Assembly: GCA_029228645.1 (NCBI GenBank)
Contig: JAPTHR010000008.1
Location: forward strand, 107,982 to 171,981
DNA length: 64,000 nucleotides
Source: Gammaproteobacteria bacterium Milos-ODIII6
GTDB lineage: Bacteria > Pseudomonadota > Gammaproteobacteria > Chromatiales > Chromatiaceae
Direction: 5' to 3'
Under the pieces are notes generated by a model that was not told the DNA's origin, made no database searches, and saw nothing but the letters and a program-made list of their open reading frames with translations. Below, in pieces: positions 51,033-59,781 of the stretch (its first letter is position 1; each line of letters starts with the position of its first letter). The translations under genes and the position numbers were made by a program.

Positions 51033-51127
51033 AACGACAAAGATCCCCCAAACCCATCGTAAGCTCCCCCAATAGGTAGACAGCTCATTAGTAGAGACCT
51101 CTGGCATGATTAGCCGAGGAGGCACTG

Positions 51128-51234
51128 ATGAAAAAGTCGCGATTCACCGAGACGCAGATCGTCTCGATCCTGAAAGAGGCCGAGGCCGGCCTGGCGGTCA
51201 ATGAGGTGTGCCGGAAGCACGGCATCAGCTCGGC
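51128..51234 (+). pseudogene. IS3-family OrfA, N-terminal remnant
   Basis: About 36 residues of a helix-turn-helix OrfA (SRFTETQIVSILKEAEAGLA, NEVCRKHGIS) starting at ATG 51128. It breaks off where the family continues to a tryptophan-rich helix. The sequence after 51234 belongs to another transposase in another frame. Confidence 0.8.
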
Positions 51235-51354
51235 TTTTATTCATCGGCAGATATCAAGCATACCCTGGAGAATTATCTGGATGTCTACAATCACCATATC
51301 TCGCAAAAAGCGCTAGGACACATCACACATATACAGGCGTTAAAACAGTGGTAG
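51235..51354 (+). pseudogene. C-terminal remnant of an integrase-type transposase (IS481-like)
   Basis: The frame ending at TAG 51352-51354 reads LENYLDVYNHHISQKALGH and then IQALKQW, the typical end of an rve-core transposase (YN..HPQRALG..TP..AL..W). It is joined directly to the IS3 OrfA remnant, making a chimeric scar. Confidence 0.7.
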
Positions 51355-51429
51355 AAAGATCAGCCGAATTTATTTTCAAAGAAGGTTTATAAGCACTCGG
51401 GACTGGACAATTAAGGATAATTACTTAGT

Positions 51430-52920
51430 TCACATTGAACGAATTATGTCCCGGTTACCACACGTCTTTTCGATTTCAACCGGATCGCTCGAGTAAAACG
51501 GCCCAGCCTTGACTATGTAGTGAGAATCCTTGTGCCAGAATGACGCGTACAAGAAAGGCTCATTTGCACGATCCAATGCGAGACAACTATTACCTTTACC
51601 TCTAGCGGATTCGAGGATATTTGGGTTTACCCGCTCCTCCAGCAGCTCTGCTAACGATTTGAACTTGGGGCGTACGAAGTTCTGATCACTGGCATCGACA
51701 ACAATCAACACAACTGCAAAAAATAACGCGGAAAAACCTACCCTTATCGTCAAAGAATAACTTGAAAGGTAATGTAGATTTAATGAGATAAGACAGATAA
51801 ACCAAAACATGTAATATCGGACAAGGTGCGAGGCGGGCATCAACGCCGCGCCCATAACGCATAAACCGATAAAAGCCAGCGGGTAGACGCGGGATCTTCT
51901 AGCTGCACCTGAAACCAATAGCCACCCGAACAACAACAATTGAAAGATCACGTAGTAGCCGAATAATCCGCCCTGGATACCCATGGGCGACCCTTCTGGG
52001 GCAGCTGAATCGATACTCCAGCGCTTGACGTGGATGACGGGCCCCATTCCGATTTCGAAAACCGAGTAGAACCATTTCTTTACCCTGGAGGCATCGGCCA
52101 ACTCACCCGCATGCAGATCCTTCGGCGGAGGCACCTCCGCGTAGTTCAGGGCATGTCCCAAAACCTCGACTTTGATCGGGAAAAAGGGGTTTCCATGCAG
52201 GGCCAGGTTTTTAAGCGGAACAAAAAACACCAGTGACAGGCAGATCACTACCAGGATGGACCTCATCCCTGGTTTTCCATCGAATCCGATCGCTCGACCG
52301 AGTTGTTTTCTCAACACAAGCGCAGCAAAAAGGGTTCCAACCGCGATCAAAGGAATAAGCTGTAGTTTGCTATTTGCTGCAATAAAAGCACTCAGTACAA
52401 GGACAACAAAGAATTTCTTATTGACAGCATTCTCTCGCGTGTAGGCGAGGTAAATCAGTAGCAGGAAGGCTGCAAATGCGAGGTTGGCGAGCAAATCCAC
52501 ATACGTGGACGTGGCCTGCCCCTGGATAAGCGGTACCGCCAACAGGGCAGGCACTGCCAGCCAGAAGCGAATCCTGAAGAAATGCTGCAAAAACCAGACG
52601 AAGGCCAGAAGTCCAAACATGCTTACCAGATTGGCACTTTCGACCCTTCCGGTCACTCGCCAAAGCACGCCCTGCAGAAACTCCGGCAGTAAAGGGAATC
52701 CTTGGTATCGGACGGCGGCGATGGGTTCGAACTGAAACGCTTCCGGAGAGATCAGCCCCACGAGCCTCGCGGCCCACGGCAGGTGATACCACCAGGAATC
52801 GAAATGCGCATCGACATCCACGATGCTTTTGAGTAACAGCAACCCTAGTAGTCCCAGGGAGGCTGCGGCCAGGAAAACGACTGCGTACTTGGTCGCCAAT
52901 ACAGGTAGTGGTTGTTTCAT
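51430..52920 (-). CDS. Polytopic membrane glycosyltransferase-like protein (GT-C type)
   Basis: A 496-residue protein with about 10 membrane helices and a C-terminal soluble part. The first loop carries DAHFDSWWYHLPWAARL, an acid/aromatic loop like those of GT-C enzymes, and a conserved-looking RYQGFPLLPEFLQG follows. Position after gtrB- and gtrA-like genes on the same strand suggests that it is the final, acceptor-specific transferase of a Gtr-type cassette. ATG 52920 is used; the frame is open further upstream but overlaps gtrA. Confidence is in the gene and topology more than the exact reaction. Confidence 0.75.
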   Translation of the reverse strand: MKQPLPVLATKYAVVFLAAASLGLLGLLLLKSIVDVDAHFDSWWYHLPWAARLVGLISPEAFQFEPIAAVRYQGFPLLPEFLQGVLWRVTGRVESANLVSMFGLLAFVWFLQHFFRIRFWLAVPALLAVPLIQGQATSTYVDLLANLAFAAFLLLIYLAYTRENAVNKKFFVVLVLSAFIAANSKLQLIPLIAVGTLFAALVLRKQLGRAIGFDGKPGMRSILVVICLSLVFFVPLKNLALHGNPFFPIKVEVLGHALNYAEVPPPKDLHAGELADASRVKKWFYSVFEIGMGPVIHVKRWSIDSAAPEGSPMGIQGGLFGYYVIFQLLLFGWLLVSGAARRSRVYPLAFIGLCVMGAALMPASHLVRYYMFWFICLISLNLHYLSSYSLTIRVGFSALFFAVVLIVVDASDQNFVRPKFKSLAELLEERVNPNILESARGKGNSCLALDRANEPFLYASFWHKDSHYIVKAGPFYSSDPVEIEKTCGNRDIIRSM

Positions 52921-52955
52921 GGATCGAAAAACTCTCCGGAACCGGATGCGAAAAT

Positions 52956-53372
52956 TCAGGATCGCACCTGGTTGAAAACAAAATGTCTTGACAAGGTGTA
53001 ATTGAATACAAGCCCAGCGATTGATCCCGCCATGACCCCTACCAGCGGCGCAAGCAGGTGGTCTGCATAGGCCAGGACGATAAGTGTATAGACCCCGTAA
53101 TTGACCAACCCGCCGACCCCGTTGGTCACGAGAAACCTGGCCCACTGCTTGACCGGATGCATGTAAGCCGCGTCGCCAAAGGTGAACAGCTTGTTCAGAT
53201 ACCAGGTCGTGGTCGCAGCAGCCATGTAGGAAAACACACGCCCCAAAAGCAACCCTGCATCCGCGAGGTAGATCAGCGCGTAGAGAACCAGTGCATCGAC
53301 AAAAAAGCCGATCCCGCCGACAAGCGAAAAGCGAAAGAACTGCGACCGGTACAGTCTGCTCAGCCTGAGCAT
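52956..53372 (-). CDS. GtrA family membrane protein, candidate polyprenyl-sugar flippase
   Basis: A 138-residue protein with four membrane helices and the GtrA hallmark opening FFRFSLVGGIGFFVDALVLYAL, then NKLFTFG and FNYTLSRHFVF. GtrA proteins are proposed to flip polyprenyl-phospho-glucose or similar lipids. It lies 36 bp downstream of the GT2 gene and 35 bp before the GT-C-like gene on the minus strand. ATG 53372 has GAGAGCAG upstream. Confidence 0.9.
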   Translation of the reverse strand: MLRLSRLYRSQFFRFSLVGGIGFFVDALVLYALIYLADAGLLLGRVFSYMAAATTTWYLNKLFTFGDAAYMHPVKQWARFLVTNGVGGLVNYGVYTLIVLAYADHLLAPLVGVMAGSIAGLVFNYTLSRHFVFNQVRS

Positions 53373-53408
53373 GGTTCTGCTCTCGTCACGCTCAGAAACG
53401 AACAACCG

Positions 53409-54335
53409 TTACCGCCTTACAGCAAGGTAGGCCATACGCTTCATCTCACGACGGCCATGGGTAACCGTATCCAGTATCAAGCCGCTGAAGAGTGCATGAA
53501 ACGCGAGCAGCATGACTCCTGTTGCAAGAATTGCGGTTGGGAAACGAGGCACCAACCCGGTGTGCAGATATTCCATGACTATGGGGACAGCGAGGCCGAG
53601 GGATACCAGCGACAGCGCCGCGAACAACCAAGTGAAGAAGAGTAGTGGCCGCTCCTCTTTGACCAGAATCACAATGGTCTTCAGTATTCTGAAACCATCG
53701 CGGTAGGTGCTCAGCTTGCTGACCGATCCCTCCGGACGGTCCTTGTAATCCGTTTTGACCTCGGAGATCGGCATGTGCAGCTCCAGGGCATGCACGGTTA
53801 GCTCCGTCTCTATCTCGAAACCCGATGACAGCGCCGGAAACGACTTCACGTACCGTCTGCTGAACACCCGGTAGCCTGAAAGCATGTCGTCAATCTGCTT
53901 GCCGAATATCTGCTGCACAAGCCCCGTCAACAGCTTATTGCCGAAGCGGTGCCCAAGCCGGTAGGCCTCCTTGAGGTTCGTTATCCGCGCGCCATTGACC
54001 ATATCCAGCTTCTCGCTTTCGAGGTGCTCAATCAATGCGGGCGCAGCAGAGGCCTCGTAGGTATCGTCCCCATCCACAAGAACGTACACATCCGCTTCGA
54101 TATCGGAAAACATTCGCCGGACGACGTGACCTTTTCCCTGGAGGCGCTCCCGACCCACGACTGCACCGGCAGCCTCTGCCCGCTCGATGGTCCGGTCAGC
54201 CGAATTGTTGTCGTAAACGTAAACCGCGGCCTGCGGTAGCGCCTTACGGAAATCTTCCACCACCCGGGCGATAGTGACCTCTTCGTTATAGCAGGGGATC
54301 AACACCGCAATATCGAGCTCATTGAAGTCTTTCAT
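53409..54335 (-). CDS. GT2 polyprenyl-phosphate glycosyltransferase, GtrB-like
   Basis: A 308-residue dolichol-phosphate-mannose-synthase-type GT2 with an N-terminal catalytic domain (VLIPCYNEEVTIARVV; DNNSADRT; metal motif VDGDDTY) and two C-terminal membrane helices. The conserved LSGYRVFSRR acceptor-loop motif is present. It should load a sugar onto polyprenyl phosphate at the cytosolic face. First gene of a gtrB-gtrA-GT-C cassette. The upstream 254 bp contain a perfect 14-bp hairpin. Confidence 0.92.
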   Translation of the reverse strand: MKDFNELDIAVLIPCYNEEVTIARVVEDFRKALPQAAVYVYDNNSADRTIERAEAAGAVVGRERLQGKGHVVRRMFSDIEADVYVLVDGDDTYEASAAPALIEHLESEKLDMVNGARITNLKEAYRLGHRFGNKLLTGLVQQIFGKQIDDMLSGYRVFSRRYVKSFPALSSGFEIETELTVHALELHMPISEVKTDYKDRPEGSVSKLSTYRDGFRILKTIVILVKEERPLLFFTWLFAALSLVSLGLAVPIVMEYLHTGLVPRFPTAILATGVMLLAFHALFSGLILDTVTHGRREMKRMAYLAVRR

Positions 54336-54414
54336 TTTCTGACGTCTTCCATAAACAAATTTTGCCCAGCAACAAGTCCGTCATCAGGGTTACCTGTGGA
54401 GCCCTGAGAATCCC

Positions 54415-54452
54415 CTGACAATCCACATCACCCAAGGAATGTGGATTGTCAG
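54415..54452. promoter_or_regulatory. Perfect 14-bp inverted repeat in the divergent intergenic region
   Basis: Arms CTGACAATCCACAT (54415-54428) and ATGTGGATTGTCAG (54439-54452) flank a 10-base loop, between the divergently transcribed GtrB-like and CapK-like genes. A T6 run follows 13 bases later, too far for an ordinary terminator. It may be an operator or an RNA hairpin. The rest of 54336-54589 shows no gene. Confidence 0.6.
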
Positions 54453-54589
54453 TCGGAACTAACCTTTTTTCGTCACTCATCGAGTGTTCTTTAACTTCGT
54501 GGCCCTGGCCTCTGGCATGTCTAGCGAACGCTGGCTACCATAACACCCGACGCCTACAGAAATAATTCCATCAAGAGTTCCGAACCTAC

Positions 54590-55990
54590 ATGCTGCGACT
54601 ACCCGGCGCCATCGTACGCAAGCTCACCTACCCGCTACACGAATACCTGCTCAAACGGCCGACCTTTTCCATGCTGGACGACCTCGAGCAGTCGCAGTGG
54701 CTATCGCGCGAGGGCATCGAGCAGCTACAGATGAAAAAGCTTCATCTTCTGCTCCAATCAGCAAGCCAGCATAGCCCCTGGCATGCGCAGCATATCGACG
54801 AGGCCGGCCTGGACACCTCCTCGGATGCGCAACTGGGCTTAGAGGACCTGCGCAAGCTGCCGACCACCGACAAGGGCGATATGCAGAAACACCAGGACGC
54901 GATGGTCTGGCACGGCGTCCCGGGCGGAACCTACCAGTACAACACCGGCGGCTCGAGCGGCTCACCGCTGATCTTCTACTACGGTCGTCTGCGCCAGGCC
55001 TCGGATGCCGCCGGACGGATGCGGGCACGCCGCTGGTGGGGCGTCCGTGAAGGGGAGCCCGAGGTCTACCTGTGGGGCGCCCCGGTCGAACTCAACAAGA
55101 CCGACCGGATCAAGACCATCCGCGACCGCCTGTTCAACCAGCTGGTGTTGAATGCGTTCGACATGTCGCCACAGCACATGGATGACTACATCCAGGCGAT
55201 CCGCTCGTTCCGGCCCGTCTGCGTGTACGGCTATGCCAGCAGCATCGCGCTGCTGGCCGCACGCGCGCTGGAAACCGGGCAGTCGCTGCAGACAACCAAG
55301 CTGCGAGTGGTCTGCACGACCGGCGAGCCACTCTATCCGCAACAGCGCGAGCTCATCTCACAGGCCTTCGGCGTACCGGTGGCCAACGAATTCGGTAGCC
55401 GCGATATCGGTTTCACCGCGCACGAATCGCCGGCCGGCCAGATGCTGCTGCTCAGCGAGAACCATATCCTCGAGGTACTCGATCCCAGGGGCCGACCCGT
55501 GGCGCCGGGCGATTATGGCGAGGCGGTGATCACCGGACTCACGTCCTTCGCCCAGCCCTTCATCCGCTACCGCACCGGGGATATCGTTCAGGCCACCGAC
55601 GCACTGTGCGAACAGGGTCGGGGGCTGCATGTGCTCGGCGAAGTCAAAGGCCGGACTACAGATTTCATCGTGCGTGCCGATGGCACCATCATGCATGCCC
55701 TGGCGCTGATCTATGTGCTTCGGGCTGTTCCGGGCGTCCAGGAGTTCAAAGTCATACAGCACGACATCACCACAGTCGAGGCACAGGTGGTGCGGTCCAG
55801 CGGCTGGCAGCCACAGGGCGCAACGGCGATCGTCGCCGGGATTCAGGCGCGCCTGGGCGAACAGGTCAGAGTCGAGGTGAAACTGGTCGACACGATACCG
55901 CCGGAACGCTCAGGCAAGCATCGCTACGTAGTCAGCCATGTCCCCCTGCCGGAATCGCTCTCCCTGGCGACGGACGCGTCCATCGAATAA
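54590..55990 (+). CDS. CapK/PaaK-like AMP-forming adenylating enzyme
   Basis: A 466-residue member of the phenylacetate-CoA ligase-like (CapK) group found in polysaccharide clusters. The adenylate-forming motifs are visible: YNTGGSSGSPL (phosphate loop), ANEFGSRDIGF (A5-like) and FIRYRTGDIV (A7-like). The C-terminal lysine region is present (ERSGKHRYV). The acid it activates is unknown. CapK-type proteins in capsule loci may activate acyl groups for sugar modification. It is followed by two co-directional genes (31- and 16-bp gaps) that look like one operon. Confidence 0.85.
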   Translation: MLRLPGAIVRKLTYPLHEYLLKRPTFSMLDDLEQSQWLSREGIEQLQMKKLHLLLQSASQHSPWHAQHIDEAGLDTSSDAQLGLEDLRKLPTTDKGDMQKHQDAMVWHGVPGGTYQYNTGGSSGSPLIFYYGRLRQASDAAGRMRARRWWGVREGEPEVYLWGAPVELNKTDRIKTIRDRLFNQLVLNAFDMSPQHMDDYIQAIRSFRPVCVYGYASSIALLAARALETGQSLQTTKLRVVCTTGEPLYPQQRELISQAFGVPVANEFGSRDIGFTAHESPAGQMLLLSENHILEVLDPRGRPVAPGDYGEAVITGLTSFAQPFIRYRTGDIVQATDALCEQGRGLHVLGEVKGRTTDFIVRADGTIMHALALIYVLRAVPGVQEFKVIQHDITTVEAQVVRSSGWQPQGATAIVAGIQARLGEQVRVEVKLVDTIPPERSGKHRYVVSHVPLPESLSLATDASIE

Positions 55991-56021
55991 GTTCTGAGCA
56001 TTTGAAAGGAAGTATCCCACT

Positions 56022-57197
56022 GTGAAACGGCTGCTCGCCCTGCCCTTCCGCTACCGGCCCTGGCGCCCTTACTGCCTGCAATTGATCGGTGCCGACCTGG
56101 TCGGCACGGCACGGCAAGCGGCACTGGACGACCGCACCCATCTCGAAGCCGCGATCGACTGGCTGTGCCGCGCACAGGATATCCGCGAAGGCCAATCCGA
56201 CCAGGGTGGTGTCTCCGCGGGCTGGAGCTTCGAGGACAACTGGCTACCGAGCTATCCGGAGACCAGCGGCTACATCGTCGAGACTTTCGTTGCCGCGGAA
56301 GAGGTCCTCTCACGGCCCGAGCTACGATCACGCGCCAACCGCATCATCGACTGGGAACTGAGCATCCAGAACACCGATGGCTCCTTCCCCGGGCATTTCG
56401 GCGAGGCGGGCAGCAAACCGGTGATCTTCAACACCGGCCAGATCCTGCATGGCATCGTGGCAGGCGCAACCCGTCTGGACCGCCCCGAGTGCGCCGAAGC
56501 GGCCGTGAAGGCAGGCCATTGGATGGTGCAGCAGCAGGACGAGGACGGTTGCTGGCGCCGCAGCGTGCATAACGACGTACCGCACACTTACAACACGCGT
56601 GCCGCCTGGGCGCTGTTGCGCGCCGGGCTGCTCGCGGATGAGCCCGCCTTCGTGGACGCCGTGAAAAAGAACATGTCCTGGGCGCTCAGCCAGCAGAACG
56701 AGAAGGGGTGGTACGCGACCAACGCCTTCGTACCGAACGTCGCCCCCTTCACCCACACCATCGCCTACGCAATCCGCGGCATCCTCGAATGCGGCCTGCT
56801 GCTGCAGGACGAGGCCCTGATCGATTCCGCCACGCGCGCCGCCAGGGCAATGTCGGATGCACAGCGTGCCGATGGCTGGCTGGCCGGCACCTATGACGAG
56901 AACTGGCAGCCCAAGGCGAGCTACTGCTGCCTCACCGGGGTGGCCCAGATGAGTCTTATCTGGCTACGCATCAACCAGCATACAAAGAGCCCCTGGGCGG
57001 CCGACAGTGCCGCGCGGGGCATCCAGTACCTCAAACGCAATCAGCGCCTGAGCGGCGACCATCAGCCGCACGATGGCGCCATCGCGGGCTCGGCCCCGAT
57101 CTGGGGTGGTTACTCGCGGTTCGAGTTCCCCAATTGGGCGACCAAGTTCTACGCAGACGCCCTGATGATGCAGATGGCCGACATCGCCATCCCTTAG
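56022..57197 (+). CDS. Terpene-cyclase-like alpha/alpha-barrel protein in glycan operon
   Basis: A 391-residue soluble protein built of repeated helical hairpins with QW-like motifs: QNTDGSFPGHF, QQDEDGCWRR, QNEKGWYATN and QRADGWLAG. These mark an (alpha/alpha)6 barrel of the prenyltransferase/squalene-oxidase-repeat type. The fold also occurs in glycan lyases and unsaturated-glucuronyl hydrolases. No squalene-cyclase DXDD motif is seen, so a sugar substrate is as likely as an isoprenoid. Start GTG 56022 has an AAGGAAG ribosome site. It is in an operon with the CapK-like and formyltransferase genes. Confidence 0.78.
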   Translation: MKRLLALPFRYRPWRPYCLQLIGADLVGTARQAALDDRTHLEAAIDWLCRAQDIREGQSDQGGVSAGWSFEDNWLPSYPETSGYIVETFVAAEEVLSRPELRSRANRIIDWELSIQNTDGSFPGHFGEAGSKPVIFNTGQILHGIVAGATRLDRPECAEAAVKAGHWMVQQQDEDGCWRRSVHNDVPHTYNTRAAWALLRAGLLADEPAFVDAVKKNMSWALSQQNEKGWYATNAFVPNVAPFTHTIAYAIRGILECGLLLQDEALIDSATRAARAMSDAQRADGWLAGTYDENWQPKASYCCLTGVAQMSLIWLRINQHTKSPWAADSAARGIQYLKRNQRLSGDHQPHDGAIAGSAPIWGGYSRFEFPNWATKFYADALMMQMADIAIP

Positions 57198-57213
57198 CGC
57201 AGGAAGCCCCGGC

Positions 57214-58023
57214 ATGTCCAATCTCTCCGTTGTGATCCTGTGTGGCCAGTCGCCACGCCACCTGCATTTCGCCAACCGGCTGTGCGAGGCCTGTGACCCC
57301 AAGGCCATCGTCCAGGAATCGGGCAGTGAACTGACCCTGAAGAAGATCTGGAAACTGCTGCGCAAGCCGGCCCTGCTGCAGCGCAAAGTGTCGCGCTGGC
57401 TTCGCGACCGCAAGCGCTACACCGGCAACAGGGAGGCCGAATTCTTCTTTGGCCTGGAAACACCCCGCCTGGCGAGGGAAGACCTGCGCCAGGAAGTGCC
57501 CCACATCAATCACCCGGACGTACTGGCGATCGTGGATCGCATCCAGCCGGACCTGATCGCGGTGTTCGGCACCTCATTGATCAAGGGAGAACTGCTGGAG
57601 AAAGGACGGCTCGGCATCGTGAACCTGCATGGCGGGTTGTCACCCGAGTACCGCGGCGCGGACTGCACCTTTTGGGCTCTGTACAACCAGGAGCCGGAAA
57701 AAATCGGCTGCACCATCCACTACATCAACGCCGGCATCGATACCGGCGACCTGATTGCGCATGTCAGCCCCGAGGTGAAGGCCTCGGATGACGAACTGAC
57801 CCTGTTCTGGCGCGCCGTTTCCGACAGCACCGAGGCCTTCGTCGAACTGATGGATCGGCTGGAGAAAGGCGAGCGGTTCGGCTCGCTGCAAACCGCGAAG
57901 GGTCGGCTCTACCAGGTGAAGGACCGCCAGGGTTCGCACGAAGCGGAACTCGACCGGCTGATGAGAGATGGGTTACTGAGAGACTTGCATCTGGGGAAAC
58001 GCATCCAGTGGTTCAAGCGCTGA
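57214..58023 (+). CDS. Formyltransferase-fold protein, possible sugar N-formyltransferase
   Basis: A 269-residue protein whose C-terminal two thirds match the formyltransferase fold: catalytic Asn/His in IVNLHGGLSPEYRGAD and the Asp of INAGIDTGDLI, as in Fmt and in sugar N-formyltransferases. Fmt proper is longer and is normally next to def, so a tailoring enzyme that formylates an amino sugar from 10-formyl-tetrahydrofolate fits the surroundings better. AGGAAG lies 7 bases before the ATG. It is the last gene of a three-gene operon. The N-terminal ~90 residues are unusual and Lys/Arg-rich. Confidence 0.85.
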   Translation: MSNLSVVILCGQSPRHLHFANRLCEACDPKAIVQESGSELTLKKIWKLLRKPALLQRKVSRWLRDRKRYTGNREAEFFFGLETPRLAREDLRQEVPHINHPDVLAIVDRIQPDLIAVFGTSLIKGELLEKGRLGIVNLHGGLSPEYRGADCTFWALYNQEPEKIGCTIHYINAGIDTGDLIAHVSPEVKASDDELTLFWRAVSDSTEAFVELMDRLEKGERFGSLQTAKGRLYQVKDRQGSHEAELDRLMRDGLLRDLHLGKRIQWFKR

Positions 58024-58196
58024 GGCTGCCGGCAAAGCCCACGGGGGAACGTCGCAGGGTGTATCGAACAATCGGAGCTGGATCGATTATCTCTCACTAC
58101 AGCCAAGCTCTCGTCATACGCGCTTGAGCCAAATCCGTATCCATAGAATATGATGAACAATATCGTTAATTATAAAGAAGCCGTTGCTACAGCACG

Positions 58197-59132
58197 ATGT
58201 CTCTCTCCTTCATAATCTGCACCCATAACCGTATCGACCTGCTGAAAGACGCCCTTATACGTTTTTTCCACGCCGACAAGCCAACTGGACAACAAATAGA
58301 GTTACTCGTAATAGCCAATGCCTGTACCGACAAAACGGTTGACTACGTCAATGCGCTTGCTGACTCAAAAAAACTCGCGCCTCTCACCCTACGCTGTATC
58401 GAGGAGCCCAAGCCTGGTAAATCTTACGCTCTGAATCGAGCAATAGCAGAAACTCAATCGGATGCTCTCTGCTTTCTGGATGACGATCAACTAATCCAAC
58501 CGGATTTTATAACTAACTTATTGGAAGCCCTCTCCTCATACCCTGATTACGGCATCATCTGCGGACGCCTGGTACCTGCCTGGGATGGAACTGAACCGAC
58601 GTGGGTTCATGTGACCGGTGAATACAGAATCCGGATACGCCCTTTTCCAGAATTCGACTTGGGCGAAACACCAAAGGAATTGTTACCCAGTGACAAGTTA
58701 CCAAGTGGAGGCAATCTGACAGTACGCCGGTCAACGTTAGATAAGGTTGGAGGCTTTTCAGTCGACATTGGCCCGCAGGGCCACAATTTGATGGGAGGAG
58801 AAGACATCGACTTCGTAAGGCGTTGTCTTGATCATGGGCTCCGCATCTTCTATTTCCCACGGTTGCGCCAGCAGCACATGATATTAAAGGATAGGATGAA
58901 AACCACCTACATGATGAGAAAAAGCTACATCCGATCCTATACCGCCGGAACGCTGACACCTTCCCGCCCGAGTGGATTAAAAATCTATATGTTCAGGAAA
59001 ATGACTGTATATACCTTACGCACGCTTACCACTTTCGACTCGAATCGAAGGTTCTATTTTCTCATGCGTCTCTCCGCCATGCTCGGCGAAATGCGTGCAG
59101 CCATGAAGCGTAAAGTTGAAACCGCCAGATAA
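58197..59132 (+). CDS. GT2 family glycosyltransferase
   Basis: A 311-residue cytosolic or peripheral GT-A enzyme. The nucleotide-sugar motifs are SFIICTHNRIDLLKDAL, PKPGKSYALNRAI and the metal motif FLDDDQ. The catalytic region GGEDIDFVRRCLDHG is followed by a basic C-terminal part. It is more AT-rich than the operon before it and separated by a 173-bp AT-rich gap, suggesting a separate acquisition. Substrate unknown. It ends 79 bp before a complete IS3-family element. Confidence 0.88.
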   Translation: MSLSFIICTHNRIDLLKDALIRFFHADKPTGQQIELLVIANACTDKTVDYVNALADSKKLAPLTLRCIEEPKPGKSYALNRAIAETQSDALCFLDDDQLIQPDFITNLLEALSSYPDYGIICGRLVPAWDGTEPTWVHVTGEYRIRIRPFPEFDLGETPKELLPSDKLPSGGNLTVRRSTLDKVGGFSVDIGPQGHNLMGGEDIDFVRRCLDHGLRIFYFPRLRQQHMILKDRMKTTYMMRKSYIRSYTAGTLTPSRPSGLKIYMFRKMTVYTLRTLTTFDSNRRFYFLMRLSAMLGEMRAAMKRKVETAR

Positions 59133-59281
59133 AAACAACTCCTGTTTACTATTTTTATCCTTGTTTTCCATATAAAACGCATCGAAGATGCCCAGACTAG
59201 CAGGCCCCCTCTGTCAGCATAGATGCCCGGCGAGTTGGTTTGAAATTCTTAATCTCTGAGGGAGCGGAAAGTGAGTTATTC

Positions 59282-59779
59282 ATGTCGCGTTACAGCGATG
59301 AATTCAAAGAGCAGGTGGTTCGCAAGATGATGCCGCCGAATGCCCAAGCGGTTGCCCAGGTGCACCGGGATACGGGCGTTTCCGAGCCAACCCTTTATGC
59401 TTGGCGTAATCGTTACCGAGCAGAGGGTCAGGTGGTGCCGGCAGATCCGTCGAATCCCGAGAGTTGGAGTGGAGAGAACAAGCTGGCGGTCGTCATCGAG
59501 ACGGCCGCGCTGAACGAGCAGGAACTGGCCGAGTACTGTCGGCGCAAGGGCTTGTATCCGGAACAGATCCAGCGTTGGCGTGAAGCGGCGGCGGGCGGTA
59601 CTGATGATACGCAGCGACTGAGTCCGACCGAGCGGCGCGAGTTGCAAGCTGAGCGCAAGAAGACACGTCGGCTGGAGAAGGAACTCCGGCGCAAGGACAA
59701 GGCGCTGGCCGAGGCGGCTGCGTTGTTGGTGCTGCAAAAAAAAGCCCAGGCCATCTGGGGGGGCGACGGGGACGATTGA
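59282..59779 (+). CDS. IS3-family transposase OrfA
   Basis: A 165-residue DNA-binding subunit with two helix-turn-helix segments (SDEFKEQVVRKMM...VSEPTLYAWRNRY; ELAEYCRRKGLYPEQIQRWR) and a C-terminal coiled coil (RRELQAERKKTRRLEKEL). It ends in the OrfB overlap (TTGA at 59776-59779). An A8G run at 59736 and a G7 run at 59757 allow a -1 frameshift into OrfB. Confidence 0.93.
   Translation: MSRYSDEFKEQVVRKMMPPNAQAVAQVHRDTGVSEPTLYAWRNRYRAEGQVVPADPSNPESWSGENKLAVVIETAALNEQELAEYCRRKGLYPEQIQRWREAAAGGTDDTQRLSPTERRELQAERKKTRRLEKELRRKDKALAEAAALLVLQKKAQAIWGGDGDD
59736..59763 (+). promoter_or_regulatory. Candidate -1 programmed frameshift region between OrfA and OrfB
   Basis: A8 (59736-59743, followed by G) and G7 (59757-59763) runs lie before the OrfA stop. 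The OrfB frame is the -1 frame and is free of stops from 59737 onward, so slippage would give the OrfAB fusion transposase. Confidence 0.6.
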
Positions 59780-59781
59780 TC

